Positions 9,000-19,484 are shown, counted from the stretch's first letter. The stretch is DNA of 64,000 nt from an uncultured Aquimarina sp. (GCA_947498595.1 CANMKX010000002.1:1-64000); one strand, 5' to 3'. Program-made: numbers and translations. Notes: a model not told the origin generated them from the sequence alone.

Positions 9000-9485
9000 C
9001 TATTTTTGATTTTCTAAATCCTCTAAGTATTTCTTATCTCGTGTATTTTTTTGCACTGCAATTGCTGAGAATAAACTTAAGATAAATGACATTCCATAAA
9101 ATCCTTTTTCACTTAACTCCATTTCTGCATTCCATAGTCCTATTACTAATAATAAAATCGATGCTATAGTAACAAACCAGCTTAATCCATAATAAATATC
9201 TGTTACTGATTGCCCTTCTAATCTATCTCTTACACTTTTTTGTACAGAAATTACCGAAAACAATCCAAAAAGTAAGATGGTAAAATAATATCCTTTTTCA
9301 TTTAACACCATATTTGCATTCCATAAACCAACACAAAAAGAGATCATTCCCACAAAAAGAGCTCCCCAAGAAGCTGCAATAAAAGCTGGTGTAGGTTTTT
9401 GTATTATGGACACTTCTACATTTTGATTTATAACATCTTCATGCTTTTCTTTTTCTATAGTTTCATTACTAAATTTATAATCCAT
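9000..9485 (-). CDS. YiaA/YiaB-family membrane protein
   Basis: 161 residues containing two copies of the YiaAB two-helix unit. The first copy is SFCVGLWNANMVLNEKGYYF then LLFGLFSVISVQKSVRDR; the second is LLLVIGLWNAEMELSEKGFY then FILSLFSAIAVQKNTRDK. Each copy is a pair of membrane helices joined by the GLWNAxMxLxEKG(F/Y)Y loop and closed by VQKxxRD. The N-terminal 35 residues are polar. Family members are inner-membrane proteins of unknown function. Single-gene unit followed by two hairpins. Confidence 0.85.
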   Translation of the reverse strand: MDYKFSNETIEKEKHEDVINQNVEVSIIQKPTPAFIAASWGALFVGMISFCVGLWNANMVLNEKGYYFTILLFGLFSVISVQKSVRDRLEGQSVTDIYYGLSWFVTIASILLLVIGLWNAEMELSEKGFYGMSFILSLFSAIAVQKNTRDKKYLEDLENQK

Positions 9486-9653
9486 GATATTTGTTTTTGA
9501 TGATTAACTTATTTTGATATTACAGAACAAATGTGCGGATTAATGTAGTTGAGTCAAATTCATTTTATTTAAAAAACTTACGATATATTATCATTAAAAA
9601 ATCATAAAAATTCATTTAAAACGTTATTTTTAAGTAACAAAACTTACGTATAA

Positions 9654-11150
9654 ATGAATAGTATTTCTAAAATCATATCAATTCTTTCTTCTGAAGAGAA
9701 ATTAAATTTCGTAAGTCACTTAAAACAAAAAAATAAAAGAGGCGATACAAAAAACATTCAATTATTCAAATTATTAGACACCAATACTCATGTCGATAAC
9801 ATAGATATGGTACTCTATAAAAAACCAGCTAAAGGTGCTTATCATGCTCTTTGTAAACGATTACATGATAGTTTAATTGATTTTATAGCTACAAAAAATT
9901 TAGAAGGAGAGACTTCAGAACATTTAGAGATTTTAAAATTACTTTTGGCTAGTCGTATTTTTTTTGAATACCATCAACCTAAAATTGCATTTAAAACATT
10001 GCGTAAAGCTGAACAAAAAGCAAAATCTCAAGAAATCTATAGCATTCTTAATGAGGTCCATTATACACAAATTCAGCATGCACATTTAGATACTTCACAA
10101 TCATTAGAGGTTTTTATAGAAAAATTCAAATCCAATAAAAAAGCATTACAGCAAGAAGAAAATTTAAATCTTTTTTATGCTACTGTCAAGCAACAACTTA
10201 CTAATTCTTCTTTAAACATCAATCAAATTATTACGACTACTCTTCGTGACTTTAATATTATAATTGACAGTGATTTAACATATAGATCCTTATATAAAAT
10301 TTTAGAAATTACTTCTAGCACAGCACATCTTACTCATAATTATTATGAGGTTTTTCCTTTTGTTATTGCAACATATACTCAGCTTTCATTAAAAAATGAC
10401 TTAAAAGAGCATCAGTTGTTTTATTACATTCATATTCTATATTATGTTGCAAATGCATATTTTAGAAATAAAAATTTTGAAGCATCTCTTCAATATTTAA
10501 AAGAAATAGAAGATCATATGCACTCTCAGCGTAAAAAATATTATAACCATTTCTATCCTCAGTTTATATTATTAAAAACATTAAATTATAATTATACTCA
10601 TCGATTTACAGATGCAATTGAATTATTATCAATATTTCCTCATAAAAAATACAAAAATCAAGTTGCTTATTCTTTAGATATAAAATTATGTTTAATTGTT
10701 TTCTATTTTCAGCAAAATGAAATCGCTAAAGCCTATCAACTTTTTAAAGAATTACATCATAGTGATACCTGGTATTCAAAAAAAACAGATATTTCATGGA
10801 TTCTTAAGAAAAATATTATCGAAATTCTTTTGCATATCGAACTAGAACATCTTGATTTAGTTGATTCGCGATTAAAAAGTTTTAAACGACGTTATTTTCA
10901 TTCGCTCAAAAAAAATGAAGAACATCAATTAATAACGTTTTTACAAATGATTTCAATATATCATCAATATCCTGAGCAAATACATCATAAAAATTTTACA
11001 TCAACATTAAACCAAACCATTGCTAGTCATCAAATTGCAAAAGAGGATATCTTTATTATTAGTTTATTTGCATGGTTAAAAGCTAAAGTTGAATCTAAAA
11101 ACTTATACCAAACAACACTAGTCTTAACAGCTTTTAACAAAGATATTTAA
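9654..11150 (+). CDS. Unrecognised TPR-like helical repeat protein
   Basis: 498 residues, no signal peptide and no membrane segment. I do not recognise the family. The sequence is helical throughout, with TPR-like elements such as FEYHQPKIAFKTLRKAEQKAK (about 104-124) and YFRNKNFEASLQYLKEIEDH in the middle. It is rich in Lys, His and Tyr. It is unlikely to be an enzyme; a scaffold role is possible. It stands alone between convergent and downstream genes and has its own about 170-bp upstream region. Confidence 0.55.
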   Translation: MNSISKIISILSSEEKLNFVSHLKQKNKRGDTKNIQLFKLLDTNTHVDNIDMVLYKKPAKGAYHALCKRLHDSLIDFIATKNLEGETSEHLEILKLLLASRIFFEYHQPKIAFKTLRKAEQKAKSQEIYSILNEVHYTQIQHAHLDTSQSLEVFIEKFKSNKKALQQEENLNLFYATVKQQLTNSSLNINQIITTTLRDFNIIIDSDLTYRSLYKILEITSSTAHLTHNYYEVFPFVIATYTQLSLKNDLKEHQLFYYIHILYYVANAYFRNKNFEASLQYLKEIEDHMHSQRKKYYNHFYPQFILLKTLNYNYTHRFTDAIELLSIFPHKKYKNQVAYSLDIKLCLIVFYFQQNEIAKAYQLFKELHHSDTWYSKKTDISWILKKNIIEILLHIELEHLDLVDSRLKSFKRRYFHSLKKNEEHQLITFLQMISIYHQYPEQIHHKNFTSTLNQTIASHQIAKEDIFIISLFAWLKAKVESKNLYQTTLVLTAFNKDI

Positions 11151-11250
11151 GCTTTTTAATTCAATATAAGTCTCTTCTTAAATCTTTAACGATACTTTCA
11201 CAGCTTCTGCATTTTGATTTGTTTAAATTCGGCCGATTAAATTTTTTTCT

Positions 11251-13746
11251 ATGCGTAAATTAATATCATATTCATTATTGTTGTTTGCTTTAACAACATT
11301 GTCTGGTTGTTCTATTTTGCAACCTCGAAAAGCAAAAGCAGCGACGGCAGCTGCTTCAAAAAAAAGGCCTTCAAAGGATAAGAATGCTATAAAACCTTAC
11401 AATAAAGTCATCACTAAAAAGGCTAAAAGTGATAAAGGGTTATTTACAGTTCATAATCTTAATGACAAATATTTCTACGAAATACCAGATTCTTTATTTA
11501 ATAGAGAAATGTTAATGGTTACTCGGATTGCTAAAACAGCTTCTGGTATTGGTTTTGGTGGAGGAAAGCAAAACACACAAGTACTTCGTTGGGAAAAAAA
11601 GAATAAAAAAGTATTATTAAGAGTTGTTTCATATCAAACTTATGCAGCAGATTCTTTACCTATACATGAGGCAGTAGTGAATTCTAATTTTGAGCCTATT
11701 CTATATTCTTTTCCTATAAAAGCCTTTCATAAAGATTCTATCAATAATGCAACTGTCATTGATGCAACTGAATTATTTACTAAAGATGTAAAAGCATTAG
11801 GATTTCCAAATCGTAGTCGTAGACAATACAAAGTTTCAAGATTAGATGCCAATCGTTCTTATATTGATACAATTCGTAGTTATCCATTAAATATCGAAAC
11901 TCGACATGTAAAAACATACAATGCAGCCGCTCCCCCTTCTAATGCTAGCACAGGTTCTATATCACTAGAAATGAGCAACTCTATGATATTACTACCTAAA
12001 GAACCAATGAAACGTCGCTACTTTGATCAACGAGTTGGTTGGTTTTCTAGAGGTCAAACAGATTATGGATTAGATGCTCAGGAGAGTAAAACGGTTACAT
12101 ATCTAGATAGATGGCGTCTTGAAGTACGTGATGAAGATCTTGAAAAATTTAAAAGAGGAGAGCTTGTTGTTCCTAAAAAACAGATTGTATACTATATAGA
12201 TAGAGCTACTCCTAAACAATGGCGTAAGTATATTAAACAAGGAATCGAAGATTGGCAAGTTGCTTTTGAAGCTGCTGGTTTTAAGGATGCTATTATAGCA
12301 AAAGACCCTCCAACTAAAGAAGAAGATCCAGATTGGAGTCCTGAAGATGTACGTTATTCTGTAGTGCGTTATTTAGCATCTCCAATTCCTAATGCTAATG
12401 GGCCTCATGTAAGTGATCCTCGTTCTGGTGAAATTTTAGAAAGTGACATCAATTGGTATCATAATGTTATGACACTATTACGTAATTGGTTTTTTGTACA
12501 AACTGCTGCGATCAATCCAGATGCGCAAAGTGTTGCTTTTAAAGATGAAATTATGGGACGTTTAATTCGTTTCGTTTCTTCTCATGAAGTAGGTCATACT
12601 TTAGGTTTACCTCATAATATGGGAAGTAGTGTTGCCTATTCTGTAGAATCATTACGTTCTCCTGAATTCACTAAAAAATATGGTACTGCTCCATCAATAA
12701 TGGATTACGCTCGTTTCAATTATGTTGCACAACCAGGTGATGGTGATGTAGCATTAATGCCTAATATTGGTGTTTATGATAAATATGCTATTAAATGGGG
12801 ATATCGCCCTATTATAAATACATCTGCAAAAGATGAGAAAAAGACATTAGATAATTGGATTCTTGAACATGCTGGTGACCCTATGTATCGATTTGGAAGA
12901 CAACAATTTGGTGTTATTGATCCTAGTTCTCAAACTGAAGATTTAGGAGCTGATGCTATGTTAGCTAGTGGATATGGTATCGCAAACTTGAAGCGAATTG
13001 TTCCTAATTTAATAAAATGGACTGCTGAAGATGGTAAAAATTATGATGATTTAGAAACTATGTACAATCAAGTTGTAGGTCAATACAATCGTTATATGGG
13101 ACATGTAGCAGCTAATGTTGGTGGTGTTTATGAGTACTATAAAACTTATGATCAAGAAGGTGCAGTTTATACACATGTTGCTAAAGAGAAGCAACAAAGA
13201 GCTATGGATTTTCTGCGAAAACAATTATTTACAACTCCTCAGTGGTTATTAGATGAAAATATTTTTAACAAAATTGAAGCTGCTGGTCATATAGAACGTA
13301 TCCGTAGTTTTCAAGTTAGAAGTTTAAATAACTTACTTGATTTTGGAAGAATGGCTCGTTTAATCGAAAATGAAGCTATTAACAAAGGAGAAGCTTATTC
13401 TTTACTCGACATGATGACAGAGTTACGCAAAAGTATTTGGAGTGAGTTAAGTCGTGGTGTTACTACCGATGTATATAGACGTAACTTACAACGTGCATAT
13501 GTAGATCGTCTAGCTTATTTGATGAATGACAAGCAAGTTCCACTTACTGGTTTTGCTAGATTCTTTGCTAGTAGAACTGATGTTAATGTTTCTCAAAGTG
13601 ATATTCGTTCTATAGCTAGAGCAGAATTAAATAATTTAAGAAGAGATGTTAGAAATGCAATTGGAAGAACTGGTGATCGTATGACTCGCTATCACTTACA
13701 AGATATTGCTGAACGTATCTCATTAATTTTAGATCCTAAAAAATAG
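11251..13746 (+). CDS. Secreted zinc-dependent metalloprotease (metzincin, DUF5117/DUF4953 type), lipoprotein
   Basis: 831 residues with a lipoprotein signal (LTTLSGC, Cys20). An N-terminal DUF5118/5117-like domain (about 45-400) includes YFDQRVGWFSRGQTDYG and VVYYIDRATPKQWR-type segments. The metzincin active site is HEVGHTLGLPHNMG near residue 445: three zinc-binding histidines, the catalytic Glu and the downstream Gly. It is followed by PSIMDYARFNYVAQPGD, the Met-turn region. Length and order fit flavobacterial zinc-dependent metalloproteases of about 800-850 residues. It is probably anchored on the outer membrane and digests proteins outside the cell. Single gene with terminator. Confidence 0.9.
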   Translation: MRKLISYSLLLFALTTLSGCSILQPRKAKAATAAASKKRPSKDKNAIKPYNKVITKKAKSDKGLFTVHNLNDKYFYEIPDSLFNREMLMVTRIAKTASGIGFGGGKQNTQVLRWEKKNKKVLLRVVSYQTYAADSLPIHEAVVNSNFEPILYSFPIKAFHKDSINNATVIDATELFTKDVKALGFPNRSRRQYKVSRLDANRSYIDTIRSYPLNIETRHVKTYNAAAPPSNASTGSISLEMSNSMILLPKEPMKRRYFDQRVGWFSRGQTDYGLDAQESKTVTYLDRWRLEVRDEDLEKFKRGELVVPKKQIVYYIDRATPKQWRKYIKQGIEDWQVAFEAAGFKDAIIAKDPPTKEEDPDWSPEDVRYSVVRYLASPIPNANGPHVSDPRSGEILESDINWYHNVMTLLRNWFFVQTAAINPDAQSVAFKDEIMGRLIRFVSSHEVGHTLGLPHNMGSSVAYSVESLRSPEFTKKYGTAPSIMDYARFNYVAQPGDGDVALMPNIGVYDKYAIKWGYRPIINTSAKDEKKTLDNWILEHAGDPMYRFGRQQFGVIDPSSQTEDLGADAMLASGYGIANLKRIVPNLIKWTAEDGKNYDDLETMYNQVVGQYNRYMGHVAANVGGVYEYYKTYDQEGAVYTHVAKEKQQRAMDFLRKQLFTTPQWLLDENIFNKIEAAGHIERIRSFQVRSLNNLLDFGRMARLIENEAINKGEAYSLLDMMTELRKSIWSELSRGVTTDVYRRNLQRAYVDRLAYLMNDKQVPLTGFARFFASRTDVNVSQSDIRSIARAELNNLRRDVRNAIGRTGDRMTRYHLQDIAERISLILDPKK

Positions 13747-13777
13747 TTTTCCTATATATACTATATATAATATTATT

Positions 13778-13810
13778 AAGGGTTTCATAGAAGTATGAGA
13801 CCCTTTTTTT
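13778..13810 (+). terminator. Terminator of the metalloprotease gene
   Basis: About 12-bp stem with one G-U pair flanking GAAG, followed by a run of T residues, 32 nt after the stop codon. Confidence 0.8.
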
Positions 13811-13885
13811 ATGAATACTCAAAAAATAGTATCTTTATCTTTTATTAAGAAATCATTTCTTAAAATATTTTAATTGCTCCAAACT

Positions 13886-14194
13886 ATGAAAAAAAACATT
13901 TTTATGATATTCTTAGGGCTATTCCTAATTGTATCGACACAAGCTATAGCGCAAGAATCTCAAGACCAATCTATTTCTAAAAAAGAACAAATTGACGGTT
14001 TTGTAAGGAAAATGGATGATGATTTAAAACTGTCAGCTACTCAAAAAGAAAAGATTACTGATCTTTTGTTAAATCGTAAACCTTCAGAAGAAAAAATTAG
14101 TTTAAGAAATACATTTGATGATAAGTTAAAAAAAATTCTTACGACAAGACAGTATGGCTTATATATCAATAAAATGAATGAAGGTCAGCAATAG
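13886..14194 (+). CDS. Small secreted helical protein (Spy/CpxP-like size and pattern)
   Basis: With the start at ATG 13886 (MKKNIFMIFLGLFLIVSTQAIAQ) it is 102 residues with a Sec signal cleaved after about AIAQ. The ATG 12 bases earlier only adds a non-signal prefix. The mature part is charged and helical, with a KLSATQKEKITDLLL segment resembling the helix repeats of small periplasmic proteins that limit growth factor- or zinc-type stress (Spy/CpxP-like). The similarity is weak and I make no functional claim. Its terminator also serves the convergent hemL gene. Confidence 0.6.
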   Translation: MKKNIFMIFLGLFLIVSTQAIAQESQDQSISKKEQIDGFVRKMDDDLKLSATQKEKITDLLLNRKPSEEKISLRNTFDDKLKKILTTRQYGLYINKMNEGQQ

Positions 14195-14225
14195 TAAATA
14201 ACGCTATTATAAAATACAACATACA

Positions 14226-14261
14226 AAAAGAGGGCTTGATCAAATAATCAAGCCCTCTTTT
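14226..14261. terminator. Bidirectional terminator between the small secreted protein and hemL
   Basis: Perfect 15-bp stem 14226-14240 with 14247-14261 and a 6-nt loop. It has A residues on one side and T residues on the other, between convergent genes. Confidence 0.85.
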
Positions 14262-14277
14262 GTTTATTGAAATCTAT

Positions 14278-15567
14278 CTATTTTAATGTTACTGCTACTT
14301 TTTTCACAGCTTCGATAGTTTTATCTAAATCTTCATATGATAATGCTTCTGTAATAAACCATGTTTCAAAAGCACTAGGAGCTATATATACTCCATTCTC
14401 TAGCATTCCATGAAAAAACTTTTTAAAAGTTTCGTTATTTCCTTTAGCTGCACTTTCAAAATCTACAACATTATCCTCTGCAAAATGAACAGAAATCATA
14501 GATCCTAATCTATTGATTGTATGCGTTATATTTTCTGCTTCCAAGGCTTTCGCTATTCCTTTATGTAAATATGCTGTTTTATCGTTTATACTCTTAAAAA
14601 TATCAGCTTTTGTATTTAACTCTGTAAGCATTGCTAGTCCAGCTGCCATCGCTAAAGGATTACCGCTCAAAGTTCCTGCTTGATATACAGGTCCTACTGG
14701 AGCCAGATAATTCATAATTTCTTCTCTAGCAGCAAAGGCTCCAACTGGCAACCCACCTCCTATTACTTTTCCAAAAGTTACAATATCTGCATTAACTCCT
14801 GTTATTTCTTGAGCACCACCTTGCGCCAATCTAAAGCCAGTCATAACCTCATCAAAAATTAATAAGATTTTATTTGCATCACACAAAGCTCTTAACCCTT
14901 CTAAAAACCCTTCAACAGGAGGAATACATCCCATATTTCCTGCCACAGGTTCTATAATAATACAAGCGATTTCATCCGGATTAGATGCTATAATCTCTTG
15001 TACATTCTTAAGGTTATTATATTGAGCTAATAAAGTGTCTTTTGCTGTTCCTTCTGTTACTCCTGGGCTATTAGGTGTTCCAAAAGTTACTGCTCCACTT
15101 CCTGCTTGGATCAAAAACGAATCACTATGTCCATGATAACACCCTGCAAATTTGATGATTTTATCTCTTTTTGTAAACCCTCTTGCCAGACGTACTGCAC
15201 TCATACAAGCTTCGGTTCCTGAATTTACAAATCGAATTTTATCGATATTTGGCACCATTTTTATCGCCAATTCAGCAATCTCAGTTTCGATTTCTGTTGG
15301 CATTCCAAAACTAGTCCCTTTTTTAGCTTTTTCAATTACAGCATTAACTACCGGTGGATGTGCATGCCCCAAAATCATAGGTCCCCAAGAATTGATATAA
15401 TCAATTAATTGATTTCCATCTTCGTCATATAAATATGCACCTTTAGCTTCTTTCACAAAAATAGGATCTCCTCCTACTGCTTTAAATGCTCTTACTGGAG
15501 AGTTCACCCCTCCTGGAATTACTTTTTGAGCGGCTGCAAAAAGAGCGCTACTTCTTTTGTAAATCAT
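14278..15567 (-). CDS. hemL: Glutamate-1-semialdehyde 2,1-aminomutase
   Basis: PLP enzyme that converts glutamate-1-semialdehyde to 5-aminolevulinate in the C5 pathway of tetrapyrrole synthesis. Length 429 is standard. The N-terminus has the usual [19 protein letters not shown]. The PLP lysine is Lys267 in [16 protein letters not shown], and DEVMTGFR precedes it. The gatekeeping loop [19 protein letters not shown] is present. It is followed 2 bases upstream by the LysM glucosaminidase gene, suggesting one transcript reading from the 16.4 kb side. Confidence 0.95.
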   Translation of the reverse strand: MIYKRSSALFAAAQKVIPGGVNSPVRAFKAVGGDPIFVKEAKGAYLYDEDGNQLIDYINSWGPMILGHAHPPVVNAVIEKAKKGTSFGMPTEIETEIAELAIKMVPNIDKIRFVNSGTEACMSAVRLARGFTKRDKIIKFAGCYHGHSDSFLIQAGSGAVTFGTPNSPGVTEGTAKDTLLAQYNNLKNVQEIIASNPDEIACIIIEPVAGNMGCIPPVEGFLEGLRALCDANKILLIFDEVMTGFRLAQGGAQEITGVNADIVTFGKVIGGGLPVGAFAAREEIMNYLAPVGPVYQAGTLSGNPLAMAAGLAMLTELNTKADIFKSINDKTAYLHKGIAKALEAENITHTINRLGSMISVHFAEDNVVDFESAAKGNNETFKKFFHGMLENGVYIAPSAFETWFITEALSYEDLDKTIEAVKKVAVTLK

Positions 15568-15569
15568 AT

Positions 15570-16445
15570 TTAAAATTCGTTTGTACTGTCGTCTTTACTA
15601 GTTGGTTTTGTTTTAAGGACTTGTCCTAATTGTATCCCATTATCTTTAAGTCCGTTGTATGCTTTAAGATCGGCTACTTTTATTTTATATTTTCTAGAAA
15701 TAGAATATAGTGTGTCCCCCTTTTCAACGACATGTACTCCTTCTACTTGCTTTATAGGCGTTGGATTTGTTTCTTTTATAACTTCCTTATCTTTTCTAGG
15801 CTTTGTTGTTTTTCCTAAAACTTCGTTATCGTATTTGTATAACTGATATCGCTCTATGATACTAATAAGCTTCGCTGGATACTTTACATCTGTAGCGTAT
15901 CCTGCTTTTCTTAATCCTTTTGCCCAAGATTTGTAATCGTCCTTTCTTAATTTAAAAAGACTTGCATAACGCTTACGTCCAGATAGAAAAAGTGAATGGT
16001 CTCTAAAAGAAGTTTCTGCATGATCATATTTACGAAAACATTCCTGTCTTCTATCATCATCATGAAATACTCGCTCACCAGTCCAATCGTGACATTTTAT
16101 TCCAAAATGATTATTTGCTCGTTGCGATAAATCTCCTGCACCTGCACCAGATTCCAAAATCCCTTGAGCCAAAGTGATACTTGCCGGAATTCCAAATTCT
16201 TTCATTTCTGCTTTAGCTATACCAGCATATTCATAAACATAATATGGGACTCTTTCTTTATAAGATAAATTTGCAAAAACACTCCTTTTATCTTCTTTAA
16301 CAGCTGGTTTTACTTCTTCTGTCGTACGTGTTATAACACGTTTAGGAATTGGTTTTTTACTTCTACTAACTACTTTTTTACTTCCTCCACAAGAAAATAA
16401 TAGTGCGGAAACACCTACTATAAATAATACTTTATGCAATCTCAT
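15570..16445 (-). CDS. Glucosaminidase-LysM lipoprotein (peptidoglycan hydrolase)
   Basis: 291 residues. Lipobox ALLFSC with lipidated Cys19 is followed by a basic linker. The glucosaminidase (FlgJ/Acm-like) domain runs about 75-215: [30 protein letters not shown] has the catalytic Glu, and later [16 protein letters not shown] is typical. A single LysM domain lies near 235-283 ([20 protein letters not shown]). It cuts between N-acetylglucosamine and N-acetylmuramic acid during wall turnover, in the periplasm. It lies between hemL and the ACC deaminase-like gene with 2-3 base gaps, a tight three-gene unit. Confidence 0.88.
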   Translation of the reverse strand: MRLHKVLFIVGVSALLFSCGGSKKVVSRSKKPIPKRVITRTTEEVKPAVKEDKRSVFANLSYKERVPYYVYEYAGIAKAEMKEFGIPASITLAQGILESGAGAGDLSQRANNHFGIKCHDWTGERVFHDDDRRQECFRKYDHAETSFRDHSLFLSGRKRYASLFKLRKDDYKSWAKGLRKAGYATDVKYPAKLISIIERYQLYKYDNEVLGKTTKPRKDKEVIKETNPTPIKQVEGVHVVEKGDTLYSISRKYKIKVADLKAYNGLKDNGIQLGQVLKTKPTSKDDSTNEF

Positions 16446-16448
16446 ATC

Positions 16449-17408
16449 TTAAACTTCGATAAGGGGAAAATTCTTTTTACTTAGTTTATTATTCATTCCA
16501 GCAATACCTTGTATACCACCTGTATGAATCGCTAAAATACGAGTATTTTTTCTAAAACTCCCATTCTTAATCATCTCAAAAAGGCCGTACATCATTTTAC
16601 CTGTATAGACTGGGTCTAACTGTATCCCTTGTAATCTTTTAAATGTATTTATAAATTCTATTAGTTCTTTATTTATTTTACTATATCCACCAAAATGATA
16701 TTCTGTTATTAACTTCCAATTATTCTGATTTGTATAATTTTTTATTTCATCTATTAAAAAATCTCCTTTTAAAGCAGGAAATCCTAAAATAGTTTGTTCT
16801 TTTTTATCACTACTATTAATAATTCCTGAAATTGTTCCTCCAGTTCCTACAGCACTTGTTATTATATCAAATTTATGATCGTTAGAATCTAAAATTTCTT
16901 CGCAACCTTTAATTGCTAAAGAATTGGTACCTCCTTCTGGAACTAAATAAAAATCTCCGTATTTCTGTTTTAATTCTTCTAAAAATAATGGGTTTTCTTT
17001 TTCTCGATATGCCAACCTTGTAATAAAATGAAATCTCATTCCGCAAGATTTTGCAAATCTTAATGTAGCATTTCCTTTTAATGTTTTTTCTAAATCTCTT
17101 CCTAATTCATCTCCTCTAATAACACCAATAGTAGCAATATTTAATAATTTTCCTGCTGCTGCTGTCGCGGCAATATGATTACTATATGCTCCTCCAAACG
17201 TAAGCACACTACTTTTTTTTTGCAGTTTAGCAACTTCTAAATTATATTTTAGTTTTCTGAATTTATTCCCTGAAACTTCTGTATGTAACAAGTCTTCACG
17301 TTTCATATATAACGTGATCTCTTTTTCTTTTAAAATAGCATGTTTTATTTCTTGATTGTAAACAGAAGCTATTTCTGTTGCGATAAACGACATAATATTA
17401 GGATTCAA
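16449..17408 (-). CDS. PLP-dependent ACC deaminase/D-cysteine desulfhydrase family protein
   Basis: 319 residues of the tryptophan-synthase-beta fold. YMKREDLLHTEVSGNKFRKLKYNL contains the PLP lysine (GNKFRK), GGAYSNHIAATAAAGK the substrate loop, and SAVGTGGTISGII the phosphate-binding glycine loop. Family members remove sulfide from D-cysteine or deaminate 1-aminocyclopropane-1-carboxylate; the substrate cannot be chosen here. The start could also be the Met 15 bases downstream (MSFIATEIAS). First gene of the tight unit with the glucosaminidase and hemL. Confidence 0.85.
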   Translation of the reverse strand: MNPNIMSFIATEIASVYNQEIKHAILKEKEITLYMKREDLLHTEVSGNKFRKLKYNLEVAKLQKKSSVLTFGGAYSNHIAATAAAGKLLNIATIGVIRGDELGRDLEKTLKGNATLRFAKSCGMRFHFITRLAYREKENPLFLEELKQKYGDFYLVPEGGTNSLAIKGCEEILDSNDHKFDIITSAVGTGGTISGIINSSDKKEQTILGFPALKGDFLIDEIKNYTNQNNWKLITEYHFGGYSKINKELIEFINTFKRLQGIQLDPVYTGKMMYGLFEMIKNGSFRKNTRILAIHTGGIQGIAGMNNKLSKKNFPLIEV

Positions 17409-17447
17409 AAACTATACATTAATATACCATGGAAATTGGAGTCTTTC

Positions 17448-17786
17448 TTAAAGGTATTTAATAAAACTCCAAGCTTTTCTATATTTTAAATAAAAAAGGT
17501 CGTCCTCATTATAATATGCTTCTCGTTCAAATGAAATATTTCGATACGCTTCATTTGCATTTTTATACTGAATTAGTCGTACAATATATTCCAGAGTATA
17601 CCATATATAAAAAGGAATCACCAGCAGTTCACGCTGTTGTACTAAATGGATCTCTTCGTGATTTACAAAAGATGTATCTTCTTTCAATCGAGAGTCCTTT
17701 ATGATTATAAAAGGCCATAGGGTAATCCCTACAAACTTTCTTCCTATTATATATTTATTTACGAGTATTGGCATATATGAATGCAA
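17448..17786 (-). CDS. Small protein with HExxH motif, putative membrane-associated metallopeptidase
   Basis: 112 residues. FVNHEEIHLVQQRELLVIPFYIWYTLEYIVRL contains an HEEIH zinc-site motif directly followed by a hydrophobic helix, like the core of small M56/SprT-type predicted metallopeptidases. FEREAYYNEDD later could supply a third ligand. The exact family is not recognised. It is divergent from the DUF5522 gene, and the two 5' ends nearly touch. Confidence 0.55.
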   Translation of the reverse strand: MHSYMPILVNKYIIGRKFVGITLWPFIIIKDSRLKEDTSFVNHEEIHLVQQRELLVIPFYIWYTLEYIVRLIQYKNANEAYRNISFEREAYYNEDDLFYLKYRKAWSFIKYL

Positions 17787-17804
17787 GATACTATTTTTGT
17801 TGTT

Positions 17805-17981
17805 ATGAATACTTCAAAACGTATACTTAAACCTGAAGAAGGTGATTATTATTTAACTCCTGAAGGGTATCGATGCTTTACAGAACAATACCATCTAAAA
17901 AGAGGGTACTGTTGCGAAAGTGGTTGTAGGCACTGTCCCTACGGTTATAATAAGGACACGAATCAATATCATAAAAAATAA
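17805..17981 (+). CDS. DUF5522 small cysteine-rich protein
   Basis: 58 residues from ATG 17805 (MNTSKRILKPEEGDYYLTPEGYRCF). An upstream ATG at 17781 would add eight residues and overlap the divergent gene, so I prefer the shorter form. The signature GYCCESGCRHCPYGY holds four cysteines and a histidine that could bind metal. The family occurs widely as short proteins without known function. Confidence 0.8.
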   Translation: MNTSKRILKPEEGDYYLTPEGYRCFTEQYHLKRGYCCESGCRHCPYGYNKDTNQYHKK

Positions 17982-18056
17982 CCTAACTCTTTGATTATGT
18001 GGTATGATTATTGTTGTTATTCATAATAGTATTAAACTAATTAAATTGCTCTGGTT

Positions 18057-18593
18057 ATGAAGATTTTTTCTCTTTTTGCATTAATTTCTGTCATGTTTTT
18101 AAGTTCTTGTTCAACGGTTCGCGTTGCTGCAGATTATGATGAACAAGCTAATTTTTCTACTTATAAAAGTTTTGCTTTTTATAAACCAGGTATTGATAAA
18201 GCCGACATCAGTGATTTAGATAAAAAACGTATCCTTCGAGCTATCGAAGCTGATATGATTGCTAAAGGATTTACAAAATCGCAAAATCCTGATATTCTTG
18301 TTAGTATTTTCACTAAAACAAAAGAAAATGTAAACATTTACCAATCAAATATTGGTTATGGATATGGTTGGGGTTGGAACCCTTGGTTTTGGAATGCTGG
18401 CTATAATACAGTTTCTCGTACTACCGAAGGTACTTTATATATAGATTTAATCGATGCTTCTAAAAAGGAGTTAGTTTGGCAAGGTATGGGAACTGCTGCC
18501 TTAACTGAAAATGTAAATCGCAAGCAAGAACGTATGAATGAAATAGTTGCTGCTATTTTAGAAAAATACCCTCCAGGAGTTTCTACTAAGTAA
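18057..18593 (+). CDS. DUF4136 lipoprotein
   Basis: 178 residues with lipobox MFLSSC (Cys18). The mature protein begins VRVAADYDEQANFSTYKSFAF, the hallmark of DUF4136. The middle has a Gly/Trp-rich stretch (GYGYGWGWNPWFWN), also usual in the family. The end reads GTLYIDLIDASKKELVWQGMG. Envelope-located, function unknown. Monocistronic with a very stable terminator. Confidence 0.88.
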   Translation: MKIFSLFALISVMFLSSCSTVRVAADYDEQANFSTYKSFAFYKPGIDKADISDLDKKRILRAIEADMIAKGFTKSQNPDILVSIFTKTKENVNIYQSNIGYGYGWGWNPWFWNAGYNTVSRTTEGTLYIDLIDASKKELVWQGMGTAALTENVNRKQERMNEIVAAILEKYPPGVSTK

Positions 18594-18619
18594 CACCATA
18601 CACCTGTTTTAAAAAATTT

Positions 18620-18658
18620 AATACGAGCATTCATAAATAATTTATGAATGCTCGTATT
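18620..18658 (+). terminator. Terminator of the DUF4136 gene
   Basis: Perfect 18-bp stem 18620-18637 with 18641-18658 and a 3-nt loop, followed by T-rich sequence. Confidence 0.85.
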
Positions 18659-18698
18659 ATTTTTATGTATTTTTATAAAAACGTTTTAGCTCCTTTAT

Positions 18699-19319
18699 AT
18701 GCGTAATTTTCTTTTAGGAATTCTAATAGCTGCTGTTGCTATTTTAGGATATCTATATATTAAAAATAGTTTTTACTCTCATCAAAGCGAGATAAAAGTA
18801 TCTGAAATGATTTCTAATCAAATGCAACAAGTAGGTAAATTAATTGTTACCGAAGGACATTTCTCTGAAGTTATTACTTATAAAGATGCTAAAAAATTCT
18901 ACCTAGATATTCTTACTGCAGAAAAAAAAGTAATTGTAGTTGTCAACGCAAAAGCGACTATTGCTTATGATTTAAGTGATGTTATCTATACGATAGATAC
19001 CGATACCAAAACGATCTTAGTAACGCATATTCCTGCTCCGGAAATTAATATTTATCCAGATATTAAATATCACGACCTTGAACAAAATTATTTTAATGAA
19101 TTTACGACTGAAGATCATAACTTGATTCGCAAAAAAGTACTAACACAATTACATTCCAAAATTCAAGAATCATCTTTATCTACAAATGCCTCTAATCGAT
19201 TGATTAGTGAACTGCATAAGATTTTTATATTAACCAATACTCTAGATTGGAAATTAACCTACAAAGAAACTCCAATCCAATCATTACAAGATATAGAAAC
19301 CATTTTACTACGGAAGTAA
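18699..19319 (+). CDS. DUF4230 membrane-anchored protein
   Basis: 206 residues with an N-terminal membrane anchor (about 4-24). The body shows the DUF4230 pattern: KLIVTEGHFSEVITY, VVVNAKATIAYDLSDVIYTID, TILVTHIPAPEINIYPDIKYHDLEQNYFNEF. Predicted to face the periplasm; function unknown. The 165-bp gap to ssb has short repeats (AACCGA/AATCGA) and an imperfect palindrome at 19352-19367. Confidence 0.8.
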   Translation: MRNFLLGILIAAVAILGYLYIKNSFYSHQSEIKVSEMISNQMQQVGKLIVTEGHFSEVITYKDAKKFYLDILTAEKKVIVVVNAKATIAYDLSDVIYTIDTDTKTILVTHIPAPEINIYPDIKYHDLEQNYFNEFTTEDHNLIRKKVLTQLHSKIQESSLSTNASNRLISELHKIFILTNTLDWKLTYKETPIQSLQDIETILLRK

Positions 19320-19484
19320 AATTAAAACATAACCGACTACAAACACTTACATTCGTTTACAAACGAACACAATCGATTACTAACCGATTAAGTATTTCTT
19401 CTCTTTTTAGGTTTGCCTTGTTGAATCGAGATAACAAACTCATTACCAACAGCAAATAATTATATAACTTTAAAGATTTAAGAT